Shown: positions 32,640 to 41,045, counted from the first letter of the stretch. The stretch: 64,000 nt of DNA from Bradyrhizobium ivorense (GCF_900696085.1 NZ_CAADFC020000023.1:1884-65883); one strand, 5' to 3'. Notes: generated by a model from the sequence alone, not told the origin. Translations and numbers: made by a program.

Positions 32640-34394
32640 TCACTGCGGTTTCGGACCCGGCGCGAGTTGCCCGGTGATCGTGCCGATCAGCGCCGTCGGC
32701 TGGCTGCCGTCGCCGCTTGCTGGCGTCTCGGCGACCTCGGCTTTCCGTTGCGCCAGCGCGCTGGTCAGGCTGGTGAGCGCGTCGGGCCCGGTCGGGAAAC
32801 CGGCCTCGGAGAGGATCTTGTCGATCATCGGCTTGAACGCCGAGACCGACAGCAATTGCGCGGCGAGGCCGTCGCCGAGCCCGAGGCCGCCATTGCCGTT
32901 GGCATGACCGTTGGCGCCGCCGCGGCCGAGCATGCTGCCGGTGTCGAAGATCCTGATGTCGGAGATCTTCTCGATCGGCTTGACCGCCTCGGCGAGCGCG
33001 CTCGGGATCACGTTGATGCGGGCGAGGTTGAGATCGTAGGCGATCATGTCCGCGCTCAGCTTGTTGCGCGCTTCCGCCTTCATGGTCGCGACCTCGGCCT
33101 CGGCCTGGCCGAGCGCCTTGACGCCGGCGGCGCGGGTGGTGGCGGCGGCCGCATCGGCCTTGGCGAGCACGCTGGTGGCTTCCGCCTTGTTGGCGGCGGC
33201 CTGGCGCTCCGCCTCGGCCATCACGGTGACCGGCATCGCGTCGGTTTCGGCGACCTTGCGCGCGGCGATCACGTTGATGATCCTGTCGCGCTCGGCGACC
33301 TCGGTGGCGCGGGCGGTGGTGACCTTTTCCTCGGCCGCGATCGCAACCGCGCGCGCGGTCTCGGCGATGGTCTGGGCCTCCGACTGCTCCTTGTTCTTGT
33401 TGGCGACGACGATCGCGGCTTCCTGGGCCACGATCTGCAGATCGCGCTCCATCTCGGTGGTGCGGCGCTTCACCGCGAGATCGGCCTCGATCTTGCGGGT
33501 GTCGCGGGCTTGGTTGGCCTCGGTCTGCTTGTTGGCGACCGCGAGCTCCTGCTGGATGCGGTACTCGGCCTCGTTCTGCAGCGCGGTCTGCTCGACCTGC
33601 GCGGTCTGCGCCCGCATCGCCGCGGTCTTGTTGGCGATGTCGCGCTGCTGCGCCAGCTCGGCCTCGCGCTTGGTGCTTTCGATCTGCAGCGTGGTCTGCC
33701 GCGCCACCAGGTCCTGCTGCGCGATGTTGACCTCGGTGGTGCGGACGATCTGGTTACGCTCCTGCTCGCGCTGTTTCGTGATTTGGGTCAGCGTGGTCAG
33801 GCCGTGGGCGTCGAAGAAGTTGGTCGGGTTGAAGTGCTTGATGTCGCTCTGGTCGAGCCGCGTCAGCGACACCGATTCCAGCTCGAGACCGTTGTTCTGG
33901 ATGTCGGCGCCGACGGCGTCCTGCACCGCCTTGACGAAGGTGGCGCGCTGTTCCTGCAATTCCTCGAGGTTCATGGTCGCGGCGACCGAGCGCAGGCCGT
34001 CGACGAATTTTGCTTCCACCAGCTCACGGAGCTCGGCCGCGTCATTGGTGCGGTTGCCGAGCGTCTGTGCGGCGAGCGCAATCGACGACGAGTCGGGCTT
34101 GACGCGCAGGTAGAACTCGGCGCCGATGTCGACGCGCATGCGGTCCTTGGTGATCAGCGAGTCCGGGCCGCCGCGCGCGACTTCGAGCCGCAACGTCTTC
34201 AGGTTCACCGCGGCGGTGGAATGGAAGATCGGCAGCACCACCGAGCCGCCGTCGAGCACCACCTTCTGGCCGCCGAGGCCGGTGCGGACATAGGCCTCAT
34301 CGCGCGTCGAGCGCTTGTAGAGCCTTGCGAACAAGATGCCGATGACGAGGATGGCGATGACGGCAATGAGGACGGGTACAGCAAGTTCCCACAT
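32640..34394 (-). CDS. Flotillin-family protein (YqiK-like)
   Basis: A 584-residue scaffold protein of functional membrane microdomains. One N-terminal TM (VPVLIAVIAILVIGILFARL) precedes an SPFH/band-7 domain (YVRTGLGGQKVVLDGGSVVL, LKTLRLEVARGG), then a long Ala/Glu/Gln-rich coiled coil with repeated EA dipeptides (EAEVATMKAEARNKLSADMI) and a Gly/Asn-rich stretch near the end. This layout matches E. coli YqiK. The upstream gene, 4 bases away, is YqiJ-like; the pair forms an operon. Confidence 0.92.
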   Translation of the reverse strand: MWELAVPVLIAVIAILVIGILFARLYKRSTRDEAYVRTGLGGQKVVLDGGSVVLPIFHSTAAVNLKTLRLEVARGGPDSLITKDRMRVDIGAEFYLRVKPDSSSIALAAQTLGNRTNDAAELRELVEAKFVDGLRSVAATMNLEELQEQRATFVKAVQDAVGADIQNNGLELESVSLTRLDQSDIKHFNPTNFFDAHGLTTLTQITKQREQERNQIVRTTEVNIAQQDLVARQTTLQIESTKREAELAQQRDIANKTAAMRAQTAQVEQTALQNEAEYRIQQELAVANKQTEANQARDTRKIEADLAVKRRTTEMERDLQIVAQEAAIVVANKNKEQSEAQTIAETARAVAIAAEEKVTTARATEVAERDRIINVIAARKVAETDAMPVTVMAEAERQAAANKAEATSVLAKADAAAATTRAAGVKALGQAEAEVATMKAEARNKLSADMIAYDLNLARINVIPSALAEAVKPIEKISDIRIFDTGSMLGRGGANGHANGNGGLGLGDGLAAQLLSVSAFKPMIDKILSEAGFPTGPDALTSLTSALAQRKAEVAETPASGDGSQPTALIGTITGQLAPGPKPQ

Positions 34395-34398
34395 TTGA

Positions 34399-35061
34399 TT
34401 ATGCCCTGTTGGAAGATCGTCGTTGTTCTCTGAGATCGGCGGGAGCGGCAATCGCGACAAAACTTTTGGCGTCGCGATCGACCAGCTGCACGCTGGCGCC
34501 GACCGGCAACGCCTCGGAATCCGGACCGGCGCGCGCCGGCACGGTGTGCCAGTTGCCGAAGACATCCTTGAGACGGACCCGGCCGGGCAACCCGTGATCG
34601 AGCGGACCGACCGTGACTTCGCCGATATGACCGACGAAATCGGTTTCCTCGACCGCATAGCTCTCGTCGCGCGGGATGATGCGCGCGATCTTGCGGCTGG
34701 TGACACGGGTCAGCGGCAGGCTCCAGACCAGCGCAACCAGCGCGGCGACCCAGGCCGGCACCGGCAGGCCGATGCCGTGGGCGAACGCCTGGGTGACGAA
34801 GCCGATAATCGAGAAGTAGCCGAGCACCAGGATGAGCAGGATCAGCAGCGGCAGATGCCCGGCATTGACCCAGAGGAACAGCCCCTCGAGGGTTCCGTGG
34901 TTGTCGCCCTCGGCGGCGACCTCCTTGCCGAACAGTTCGCTGATCGAGAAACCGACCAGCATCGATACCAGCTCGATACCGCCGAGCGTTACCATGATCG
35001 CAGCCGCAATCGCGAACGGCCGTACGTCGGGGGCGAGCAGAAGATCGCCAATGACACTCAT
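34399..35061 (-). CDS. YqiJ/NfeD-like inner-membrane protein with OB fold
   Basis: A 220-residue protein with about three TM helices in the first 115 residues (ALVALVWSLPLTRVTSRK ends the last) followed by a small soluble beta-barrel domain (FVGHIGEVTVGPLDHGLPGR, VRLKDVFGNWHTVPARA). NfeD/YqiJ-type proteins are the usual partners of flotillins and help organise membrane domains. It ends 4 bases before the flotillin start and its ATG overlaps the stop of a 62-residue gene upstream. Confidence 0.87.
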   Translation of the reverse strand: MSVIGDLLLAPDVRPFAIAAAIMVTLGGIELVSMLVGFSISELFGKEVAAEGDNHGTLEGLFLWVNAGHLPLLILLILVLGYFSIIGFVTQAFAHGIGLPVPAWVAALVALVWSLPLTRVTSRKIARIIPRDESYAVEETDFVGHIGEVTVGPLDHGLPGRVRLKDVFGNWHTVPARAGPDSEALPVGASVQLVDRDAKSFVAIAAPADLREQRRSSNRA

Positions 35062-35246
35062 TGTTGTGACTTGATCCTTTCAAGCCGCGCCGCGATGTCG
35101 CGGTGCAGGCGATCCAGTTCGTCAAGCTCCTTGTCGTCGAGCACGCCGGAGGCGGGAACACCGGTGATGGGAATCGCCGTGGCGCGCAAAGCACTCGCTG
35201 TATTTGTCGCCGATGGGCGTCGACTGGTTTCGTTGTTGAGCCTCAT
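35058..35246 (-). CDS. Small hypothetical protein (62 aa), first gene of the flotillin operon
   Basis: A 62-residue soluble protein: a polar N-terminus, then VLDDKELDELDRLHRDIAAR as a likely amphipathic helix with heptad-like Leu/Ile spacing, ending RIKSQQ. Its last codon and stop overlap the start of the YqiJ-like gene by four bases, which argues that it is a real, coupled cistron. No family is recognised. It could modulate flotillin assembly, by analogy with other small coiled-coil partners, but that is inference. Confidence 0.55.
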   Translation of the reverse strand: MRLNNETSRRPSATNTASALRATAIPITGVPASGVLDDKELDELDRLHRDIAARLERIKSQQ

Positions 35247-35559
35247 ATCCCGGCATCTTGAACGACACCAAGATGTGTCGGGCGACAGTGCTAATGGTCC
35301 ATGAAGTTGGATCGTCGATCGCGAACAACTTGTCGTCGAGCGGTATCCGGCGGATGGAAGCCGCTGCGGTGGGCGCTGACGGGGGAGCTCGGCGCGGACA
35401 ACAGTCGGTTCCAGGCCGCTGCGGTGGACCCCTCGGTCGCGGGGATGTCGTCGTCCGGGCGAGGGCGGTCGGGCAGGGGTTCCGCGATAGCGGCATCGTG
35501 AGCCTAGATGCAGTTGCAAATGAGTTGCATTAACGGGGTGGATCAGCCATCTTGTCCGT
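35247..35559. other. Divergent intergenic region, flotillin operon / mntH
   Basis: 313 bases with no supported gene. It carries the TGCAA-N5-TTGCA dyad close to the mntH start. Confidence 0.5.
35508..35530. promoter_or_regulatory. Putative Fur/Mur operator upstream of mntH
   Basis: TGCAAATGAGTTGCA (35515-35529) has 5-bp perfect arms TGCAA/TTGCA with a 5-base spacer and lies within a wider ATGCA...TGCAT dyad. It ends 30 bases before the mntH start. In Bradyrhizobium japonicum, mntH is repressed by Mn through the Fur/Mur protein, so this dyad is a strong candidate for that operator. Confidence 0.6.
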
Positions 35560-36936
35560 ATGGACGCTCGTACGCCTGAAATGCCCACCGTTGCCCTCTC
35601 CACGGCCCTGCCGGCAGCCTCCGGCTGGCGGGGCGACGCCGGGCATGTCCAGAGCCTGCCCGAGGTCAATTCGACCGTCGCGGTACCCACCGGCGGGCTG
35701 TGGTGGCGTCGGCTGCTGGCCTTCGCCGGGCCGGGCTACCTGGTCTCCGTCGGCTACATGGACCCCGGCAACTGGGCCACCGACCTCGCGGGCGGCTCCA
35801 AGTTTGGCTACACGCTGCTGTCGGTCATCCTGCTCTCCAACCTGATGGCGATCCTGCTGCAGGCGCTGGCCGCCCGGCTCGGCATCGCCACCGACCGCGA
35901 CCTGGCGCAGGCCTGCCGCGCGACCTATTCGCGCCCGGTCAACTTCATGCTGTGGCTGGCCTGCGAGGCGGCGATCATCGCCTGCGACCTCGCGGAAGTG
36001 ATCGGCACCGCGATCGCGCTCAAGCTGCTGTTCGGCATTCCCCTGGTCGGCGGCGCGCTACTCGCGGCGCTCGATGCGTTCCTGCTGCTGCTCTTGATGA
36101 ACCGCGGCTTCCGCTTCCTCGAAGCCTTCGTGATCGCGCTCCTGATCGTGATCGCGGTCTGCTTCGTGGTGCAGATCACAGCGGCGGCGCCGCCGGTGGC
36201 CGCCGTGCTCGGCGGCTTCGTGCCGTCGCGCCAGATCGTCACCAATCCGGAGATGCTGTACATCGCGATCGGCATTATCGGCGCCACCGTGATGCCGCAT
36301 AACCTCTATCTGCACTCATCGATCGTGCAGACCCGCGCCTATCCGCGCACCGAGGAGGGCCGGCGCGACGCGATCAAATGGGCGACCACCGACTCCACCA
36401 TCGCGCTGATGCTGGCGCTGTTCATCAACGCCGCGATCCTGGTGGTCGCCGCCGCGACCTTCCACAAGACCGGCCATGCCGATGTCGCCGAGATCGACCG
36501 CGCCTTCGAGCTGCTGTCGCCGCTGCTTGGGCTCGGCATCGCCTCGACGCTGTTCGCGGTGGCGCTGCTGGCCTCCGGCCTCAACTCGACGGTGACTGCG
36601 ACACTCGCGGGCCAGATCGTGATGCAGGGTTTTCTGGACCTGCGGATGCCCAACTGGGCGCAGCGGCTGTTGACCCGCGGCATCGCGATCGTCCCGGTGG
36701 TGGTGGTCGCCGCGATCTATGGCGACAGCGGCACGGCGCAGCTCCTCGTATTCAGCCAGGTCGTGCTGTCGATGCAGCTGCCGTTCGCGGTGATCCCGCT
36801 GGTGCGGTTCGTCTCCGACAAGCGCAAGATGGGCGCGTTCGCGATCCCTATGCCGGTAGCCGCCGCGGCGTGGATCGTCGCCGGCGTGATCGTGATCCTG
36901 AACGTGAAGCTCTTGATCGATACGTTCTTCGGCTGA
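35560..36936 (+). CDS. mntH: Nramp-family divalent metal (Mn2+) transporter
   Basis: A 458-residue proton-coupled inner-membrane importer. Helix 1 has GYMDPGNWATDL (Asp68, Asn71) and helix 6 has ATVMPHNLYLHSSI, the two broken-helix metal-binding motifs of Nramp proteins. About 11 TM helices follow a 45-residue polar N-terminal tail. MntH is the main Mn uptake system in Bradyrhizobium. The ATG at 35560 gives a long N-terminus; an internal start is possible. The promoter carries a Fur/Mur-like dyad. Confidence 0.94.
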   Translation: MDARTPEMPTVALSTALPAASGWRGDAGHVQSLPEVNSTVAVPTGGLWWRRLLAFAGPGYLVSVGYMDPGNWATDLAGGSKFGYTLLSVILLSNLMAILLQALAARLGIATDRDLAQACRATYSRPVNFMLWLACEAAIIACDLAEVIGTAIALKLLFGIPLVGGALLAALDAFLLLLLMNRGFRFLEAFVIALLIVIAVCFVVQITAAAPPVAAVLGGFVPSRQIVTNPEMLYIAIGIIGATVMPHNLYLHSSIVQTRAYPRTEEGRRDAIKWATTDSTIALMLALFINAAILVVAAATFHKTGHADVAEIDRAFELLSPLLGLGIASTLFAVALLASGLNSTVTATLAGQIVMQGFLDLRMPNWAQRLLTRGIAIVPVVVVAAIYGDSGTAQLLVFSQVVLSMQLPFAVIPLVRFVSDKRKMGAFAIPMPVAAAAWIVAGVIVILNVKLLIDTFFG

Positions 36937-36937
36937 A

Positions 36938-37012
36938 ACGGCGAATAGCGAATAGTGAGTAGCGAATAGGGGTCGTGACTATTCGCTATTGGCTACTCGC
37001 CATTCGCCCCTT
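36938..37012. repeat. Palindromic repeat, GCGAATAGCGAA family, copy 2
   Basis: CGGCGAATAGCGAATAGTGA on the left and ACTATTCGCTATTGGCTACT plus CGCCATTCGC on the right are complementary arms. It shares its core with the element at 13939-14002. It lies between the converging mntH and bpt genes. Confidence 0.85.
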
Positions 37013-37788
37013 TAGTCCTGCGGCTCCGCCAGCGCCTCGCTGGAGGCGTCGACGCGCAGCCAGCCGCTGGGGGCGAGCCGCTGCTGCGGCAGGAAGCGGC
37101 CCTTGTAGTCCATCTTCTTGGAGCCCTCGATCCAGTAGCCGAGATAGACGTAGGGCAGGCCCTGGCGGCGGGCGCGGGCGATGTGGTCGAGGATCATGAA
37201 GGTGCCGAGCGAGCGGGCCTCCTGCGACGGCTCGAAGAACGAATAGACCATCGACAGCCCGTCGCTGAGCACGTCGGTCAGCGCCACCGCCAGCAGCTCG
37301 TCGCCGCGGCCGGTGATGGCGCTGTCGACGTTGCGCTTGCGGTACTCGATGATCCTCGTCTCGACATGGCTGTCCTCGACCATCATCGCGTAGTCGAGCA
37401 CGGTCATGTCGGCCATGCCACCGTTGCGGTGGCGGCGGTCGAGATAGGCCCGGAACACCGAATATTGCTCCGAGGTCGGCACCGCGCTGCGCTGCTCGCC
37501 GATGATGTCGGCGTTGCGGGCCTGGACCTTGCGGAAGTTGCGGGAGGGGCGGAATTCGTTGGCGATCACCCGGACCGAGACGCAGGCCCGGCACTGGTCG
37601 CAGGCCGGGCGGTAGGCGATTGACTGGCTGCGGCGGAAGCCGCCATGGGTCAATAAGTCGTTGAGATCGCCCGCTTTGTCGCCGACCAGATGCGTAAACA
37701 CCTTGCGCTCATGCCGGCCCGGCAGATAGGGGCAGGGGGAGGGCGCGGTCAGATAGAACTGGGGAGTATCACGCGAGTGCTGGGTCAC
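37012..37788 (-). CDS. bpt: Aspartate/glutamate leucyltransferase (Bpt; arginyltransferase family)
   Basis: A 258-residue aminoacyl-tRNA-protein transferase that adds Leu to N-terminal Asp or Glu, feeding the N-degron pathway through ClpS/ClpAP. CPYLPGRHERKVFTHL and GFRRSQSIAYRPACDQCRAC (with the conserved Cys pair) mark the N-terminal domain. SRNFRKVQARNADI, LPYVYLGYWIEGSKKMDYKG and RFLPQQRL mark the GNAT-like C-terminal domain. No clpS or clpA is nearby. Confidence 0.94.
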   Translation of the reverse strand: MTQHSRDTPQFYLTAPSPCPYLPGRHERKVFTHLVGDKAGDLNDLLTHGGFRRSQSIAYRPACDQCRACVSVRVIANEFRPSRNFRKVQARNADIIGEQRSAVPTSEQYSVFRAYLDRRHRNGGMADMTVLDYAMMVEDSHVETRIIEYRKRNVDSAITGRGDELLAVALTDVLSDGLSMVYSFFEPSQEARSLGTFMILDHIARARRQGLPYVYLGYWIEGSKKMDYKGRFLPQQRLAPSGWLRVDASSEALAEPQD

Positions 37789-37878
37789 GTCTGATCGTCA
37801 GGCTCCGCAACAAAACAGTACAGGCAGCCGGGTAAGCATCGCCCTCCCGAGGGTAATGGTCAATTGGTTTAGGCGGGC

Positions 37879-38421
37879 CTAATAGGCCCGCGCGGCCGGC
37901 GCCGCCGGGGCCCGGACCGAGCTGTTGATAACCACTGTTCCGAGCACGAGGTCGTGCAGCAGCTGGCGGCGGCGGGTGATCAGGCCGACCAGGAGCACCA
38001 GCGGCGTCAGGAACGAGATCGTCACCCAGAACAGCACCGCGTGCACGGCGCCGAGCACGAAATAGCCGCGGGCGCCGTACCAGGTGCGCAGTTCCAGATC
38101 CATCATCCGCATGCCGATGGTCGCCGAGTGCTGCCCGCCGATCGAGGCGCCGTAATAGACGATGGCCCAGATGATCGAGAGCGGGGAGATCAGGCCGAAC
38201 AAGGTCCAGCCCAGGAAGAAGGTGACGAAGCCGAGCAGGAAGATGAAGACCACGGCGAGGATCACCGGTATCGCAAGCACCACGAGGTCGATCAGGAAGG
38301 CGAACAGGCGCCGGGTCAGCACGCCGCGGAACAGGTCCGGCCGCGTCATCGGATCGAACGCATGCGGGGGAACGCCGCCGTCGTTGCGCCAGGTGCTGCC
38401 GCCGTCATTGCCGTAAGACAT
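37879..38421 (-). CDS. RDD-family membrane protein
   Basis: A 180-residue inner-membrane protein. TM1 begins VLTRRLFAFLIDLVVLAIPV, carrying the Arg...Asp pattern that defines RDD proteins, followed by a second and a third hydrophobic segment (AVHAVLFWVTISFLTPLVLL). HSATIGMRMMDLELRT and RRRQLLHDLVLGTVV are further family-like motifs. Function is unknown; some RDD proteins are Na+/H+ antiporters. The start is chosen at MSYGNDGG. Confidence 0.88.
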   Translation of the reverse strand: MSYGNDGGSTWRNDGGVPPHAFDPMTRPDLFRGVLTRRLFAFLIDLVVLAIPVILAVVFIFLLGFVTFFLGWTLFGLISPLSIIWAIVYYGASIGGQHSATIGMRMMDLELRTWYGARGYFVLGAVHAVLFWVTISFLTPLVLLVGLITRRRQLLHDLVLGTVVINSSVRAPAAPAARAY

Positions 38422-38601
38422 CGCCAACCTCCGAATCGGGTCCCGCGCAGGACATGGGAACAGGAGGCTCGCCTGCCAAGCCGGGGCGAACATCAACTTG
38501 CCGAAATATTCCGGCGATTCGGCGGCCGGATCGGCCCGTGATGTCGCCATCTCGTCAATGCGAGCCAACCGGTCGGCGCGAAGCGCCGCCGGATGACAGG
38601 C

Positions 38602-38663
38602 TCCGCGAAGCAATCCAGGCTTCCCCGAGCCGAGAAATGGATTGCTTCGCTGCGCTCGCAGTG
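38602..38663. repeat. Palindromic repeat, CGAAGCAATCCA family, copy 2
   Basis: GCGAAGCAATCCAGGC and ATGGATTGCTTCGCTGCGCT form the arms. It shares GCTTCGCTGCGCTCGCA with the copy at 30663-30740. It sits between the RDD gene start and the hemB stop. Confidence 0.8.
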
Positions 38664-38677
38664 ACGAGGAGAGACCG

Positions 38678-39742
38678 TCAGCTCTCGGCCCTGATCTTCT
38701 CGGCGGCCTGCGGCGCAAAATAGGTCAAGATGCCGTCGGCGCCGGCGCGCTTGAAGCCGACCAGGCTCTCCATCATGGCGCGTTCGCCGTCGATCCAGCC
38801 ATTGGCGGCGGCGCCCGCGATCATCGCGTACTCGCCGGACACCTGGTAGACGAAGGTCGGCATCGCAAAGGTGTCCTTCACGCGGCGGACGATGTCGAGA
38901 TAAGGCATGCCCGGCTTCACCATCACCATGTCGGCGCCTTCGGCGATGTCGAGCTCGACCTCGCGCAGCGCCTCGTCGGAATTGGCGCTGTCCATCTGAT
39001 AGGTGCGCTTGTCGCCGGTCAGCGTCTTGGCGGAGCCGATCGCGTCGCGGAACGGGCCGTAGAACGCGGAGGCGTACTTGGCCGCATACGACATGATCTG
39101 CACGTCGCCAAAACCGTTGTCGTCGAGCGCATCGCGGATCGCGCCGATCCGGCCGTCCATCATGTCCGACGGCGCGATCACGTCGCAGCCGGCCTCGGCC
39201 TGGGTCAGCGCTTGCTTCACCAGCACCGCGACCGTCTCGTCGTTGAGGATCTTGCCGTCTTCGAGCAGCCCGTCATGGCCGTGGCTGGTGAAGGGATCCA
39301 GCGCGACGTCGCAGAGCACGCCGATGTCGGGAAATTCTTTCTTGATCGCGCGCACCGACTGGCAGACCAGATTGTCAGGGTTGAGCGCCTCCGAGCCTTC
39401 CGCGTCGCGCAGCGCCGGCTCGGTGAACGGGAACAGCGCGATGCAGGGGATGTTGAGTTTCGCGGCGCGCTCGGCGTCGCGCACGATCTGGTCGACGGTG
39501 AGCCGTTCGACGCCGGGCATCGAGGCGACCGGCGTGCGGGTGTTGTGGCCGTCGACCACGAACATCGGCCAGATCAGGTCGTTGGTGGTCAAGACGTTCT
39601 CGCGCACCAGGCGGCGGGCCCACTCCGTCTTGCGGTTGCGGCGCAGGCGGATCGTGAGGTCGAGCGACGGGGCGGCGAGGGTTTCAGCCTGGCGGCGCGG
39701 CGCATCGCGCAATTCGATCGGGCGCCCGAATTTGATCGCCAT
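38678..39742 (-). CDS. hemB: Porphobilinogen synthase (delta-aminolevulinate dehydratase), Mg-type
   Basis: A 354-residue enzyme that condenses two 5-aminolevulinate molecules to porphobilinogen in heme synthesis. Lys222 in MSYAAKYASAFYGPFRD and Schiff-base Lys276 in VMVKPGMPYLD are the active-site lysines. The metal loop reads LCDVALDPFTSHGHDG: only one Cys remains, with Asp residues at the positions of zinc ligands, matching the Mg-dependent B. japonicum HemB. ATG at 39742 is chosen; a longer frame runs into the leader. The leader carries a 6-bp dyad. Confidence 0.96.
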   Translation of the reverse strand: MAIKFGRPIELRDAPRRQAETLAAPSLDLTIRLRRNRKTEWARRLVRENVLTTNDLIWPMFVVDGHNTRTPVASMPGVERLTVDQIVRDAERAAKLNIPCIALFPFTEPALRDAEGSEALNPDNLVCQSVRAIKKEFPDIGVLCDVALDPFTSHGHDGLLEDGKILNDETVAVLVKQALTQAEAGCDVIAPSDMMDGRIGAIRDALDDNGFGDVQIMSYAAKYASAFYGPFRDAIGSAKTLTGDKRTYQMDSANSDEALREVELDIAEGADMVMVKPGMPYLDIVRRVKDTFAMPTFVYQVSGEYAMIAGAAANGWIDGERAMMESLVGFKRAGADGILTYFAPQAAEKIRAES

Positions 39743-39769
39743 GTCTCTATCTCCCCGGAAACGGCTGGT

Positions 39770-39790
39770 CTGGACCTGATATAAGTCCAG
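39770..39790. promoter_or_regulatory. Inverted repeat in the hemB leader
   Basis: CTGGAC and GTCCAG (perfect 6-bp arms) flank CTGATATAA, 28 bases upstream of the hemB ATG on the minus strand. It could be an operator or overlap a -10-like TATA. It does not match the known ICE motif of Irr. Confidence 0.35.
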
Positions 39791-39929
39791 TTCTAGCACC
39801 TGTCAGGGGTGCCGTCATGGCGCCCCTGGTGGCCCCTGATTTGCCGTCACGGCAATTGATTTTGCCGGCTCCGCGGGCCAAGACTGGCCACCATGAAGAC
39901 CTCACTGCAGCCGCTATCCGGCGATTCGC

Positions 39930-40391
39930 ATGTCTGACACCTCGGCACGCGAGGCTGCGCGGGACAATGCCATCACACCCGGCGCGATCTCGTCCGACCG
40001 TATCGAGCCGGATGAGAATGCGTGGACGCGGCGGCTCGTCATCTTCCTGCGCATCATGGCCGTCGTCTCGATCGCCAAGGGCCTCTATCACTGGGCCCAG
40101 GTCACCGGCTTCGTCGGCGGCGAGGAGGAGGCGTTTGAGAACCAGTCGATGGCTTGGCAGACCGCGACGATCTATTTCGCGGTCATCGAGCTCGTCGCCG
40201 CGGTCGGCCTTTGGCTTGCGACGCCGTGGGGCGCCGTGGTGTGGCTGACGACCGTGGTGTCGATGGCGGTCATCGAGCTGATGTTTCCGGGCATCTATGG
40301 CGGCAGCCTCACCGTGGTCGCGCTCGAGGCGGTGATGCTCGCGGCCTATCTGGCGCTGGCGTGGATGGCGGCGCGCGAACGCCCGCCATAG
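39930..40391 (+). CDS. DUF6163-like four-helix membrane protein
   Basis: A 153-residue protein with a polar N-terminus of about 30 residues, then four hydrophobic helices (RLVIFLRIMAVVSIAKGLYH, TIYFAVIELVAAVGLWLA, WGAVVWLTTVVSMAVIELMF, VVALEAVMLAAYLALAWMAA). It resembles the DUF6163 family found in Rhizobiales. Function unknown. It is divergent from hemB with 187 bases between starts. Confidence 0.8.
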   Translation: MSDTSAREAARDNAITPGAISSDRIEPDENAWTRRLVIFLRIMAVVSIAKGLYHWAQVTGFVGGEEEAFENQSMAWQTATIYFAVIELVAAVGLWLATPWGAVVWLTTVVSMAVIELMFPGIYGGSLTVVALEAVMLAAYLALAWMAARERPP

Positions 40392-41045
40392 CCAGGCAAC
40401 GCGGTGTGGCCTCGCGGCGACAGCGCGGCGAAACCGCCGGCATCTTCATGTCCGTGCGCGCAGTGAGAAGACAGGACCGGCCGGTCTGGCTAGGTCGGTG
40501 CCACAGACCGCGCACCCTGCGACACTCCATCCCGGGAACACGCGCTTCTGCGGGAATCGCCGTCGGGACCGATTTTCTCGATCTCGGCGCGCAAGTGCCA
40601 GCCGGCTTTGCGCTGGTCGACGGCGTGACCCGGTCTTTCCGCGGCAGCGGGGAGGCCAGTTCCGGACGCCGCCCGCGCGCGCATCGCGGCCAGGGCGCCA
40701 CGGCGCGACCCGAAAAAATTTCAAAGAATTTTCCGGTAACCCGCCGGTCACCGTAAAGGGTTCCCTCACACCCGTTACCCCAGCGTTTCGAATTCAAACG
40801 ATGCTGTATCCGAATGTGACAGAGGGGCAGACGAAGCGTGAACAAAGGGCCTGCCACCGTCAATGAAATGTTGCGAGAAGCCCTTGATCCATGGGCTTAA
40901 TCCGCGATTCACTGTCTTAAATTCATGATCTCTTTATTGTCTTATTTAAGCGGATCTTCAAACGGCCCCCTTAAGTTGCAGCTATCAGGCGGGACACAAG
41001 TTTCGTCGAATAAAGTCGATAAAAACGACAAACAGGGGAAGTGTC
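40392..41045. other. Long intergenic region upstream of ldtR
   Basis: About 650 bases. The first 350 are GC-rich with scattered frames on both strands but no recognisable product; the last 200 become AT-richer (TTCATGATCTCTTTATTGTC), as expected of the ldtR promoter. It could hold a degenerate gene or a small RNA, but nothing specific is supported. Confidence 0.5.
41005..41029 (+). promoter_or_regulatory. Repeated GTCGA-AT-rich motif upstream of ldtR
   Basis: GTCGAATAAA and GTCGATAAAA are adjacent direct repeats, followed by ACGAC, which is the inverse of GTCGT. The block lies 17 bases before the ldtR ATG. MarR-family proteins often bind such sites in their own promoters, so this is a candidate autoregulatory operator. 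Confidence 0.4.
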
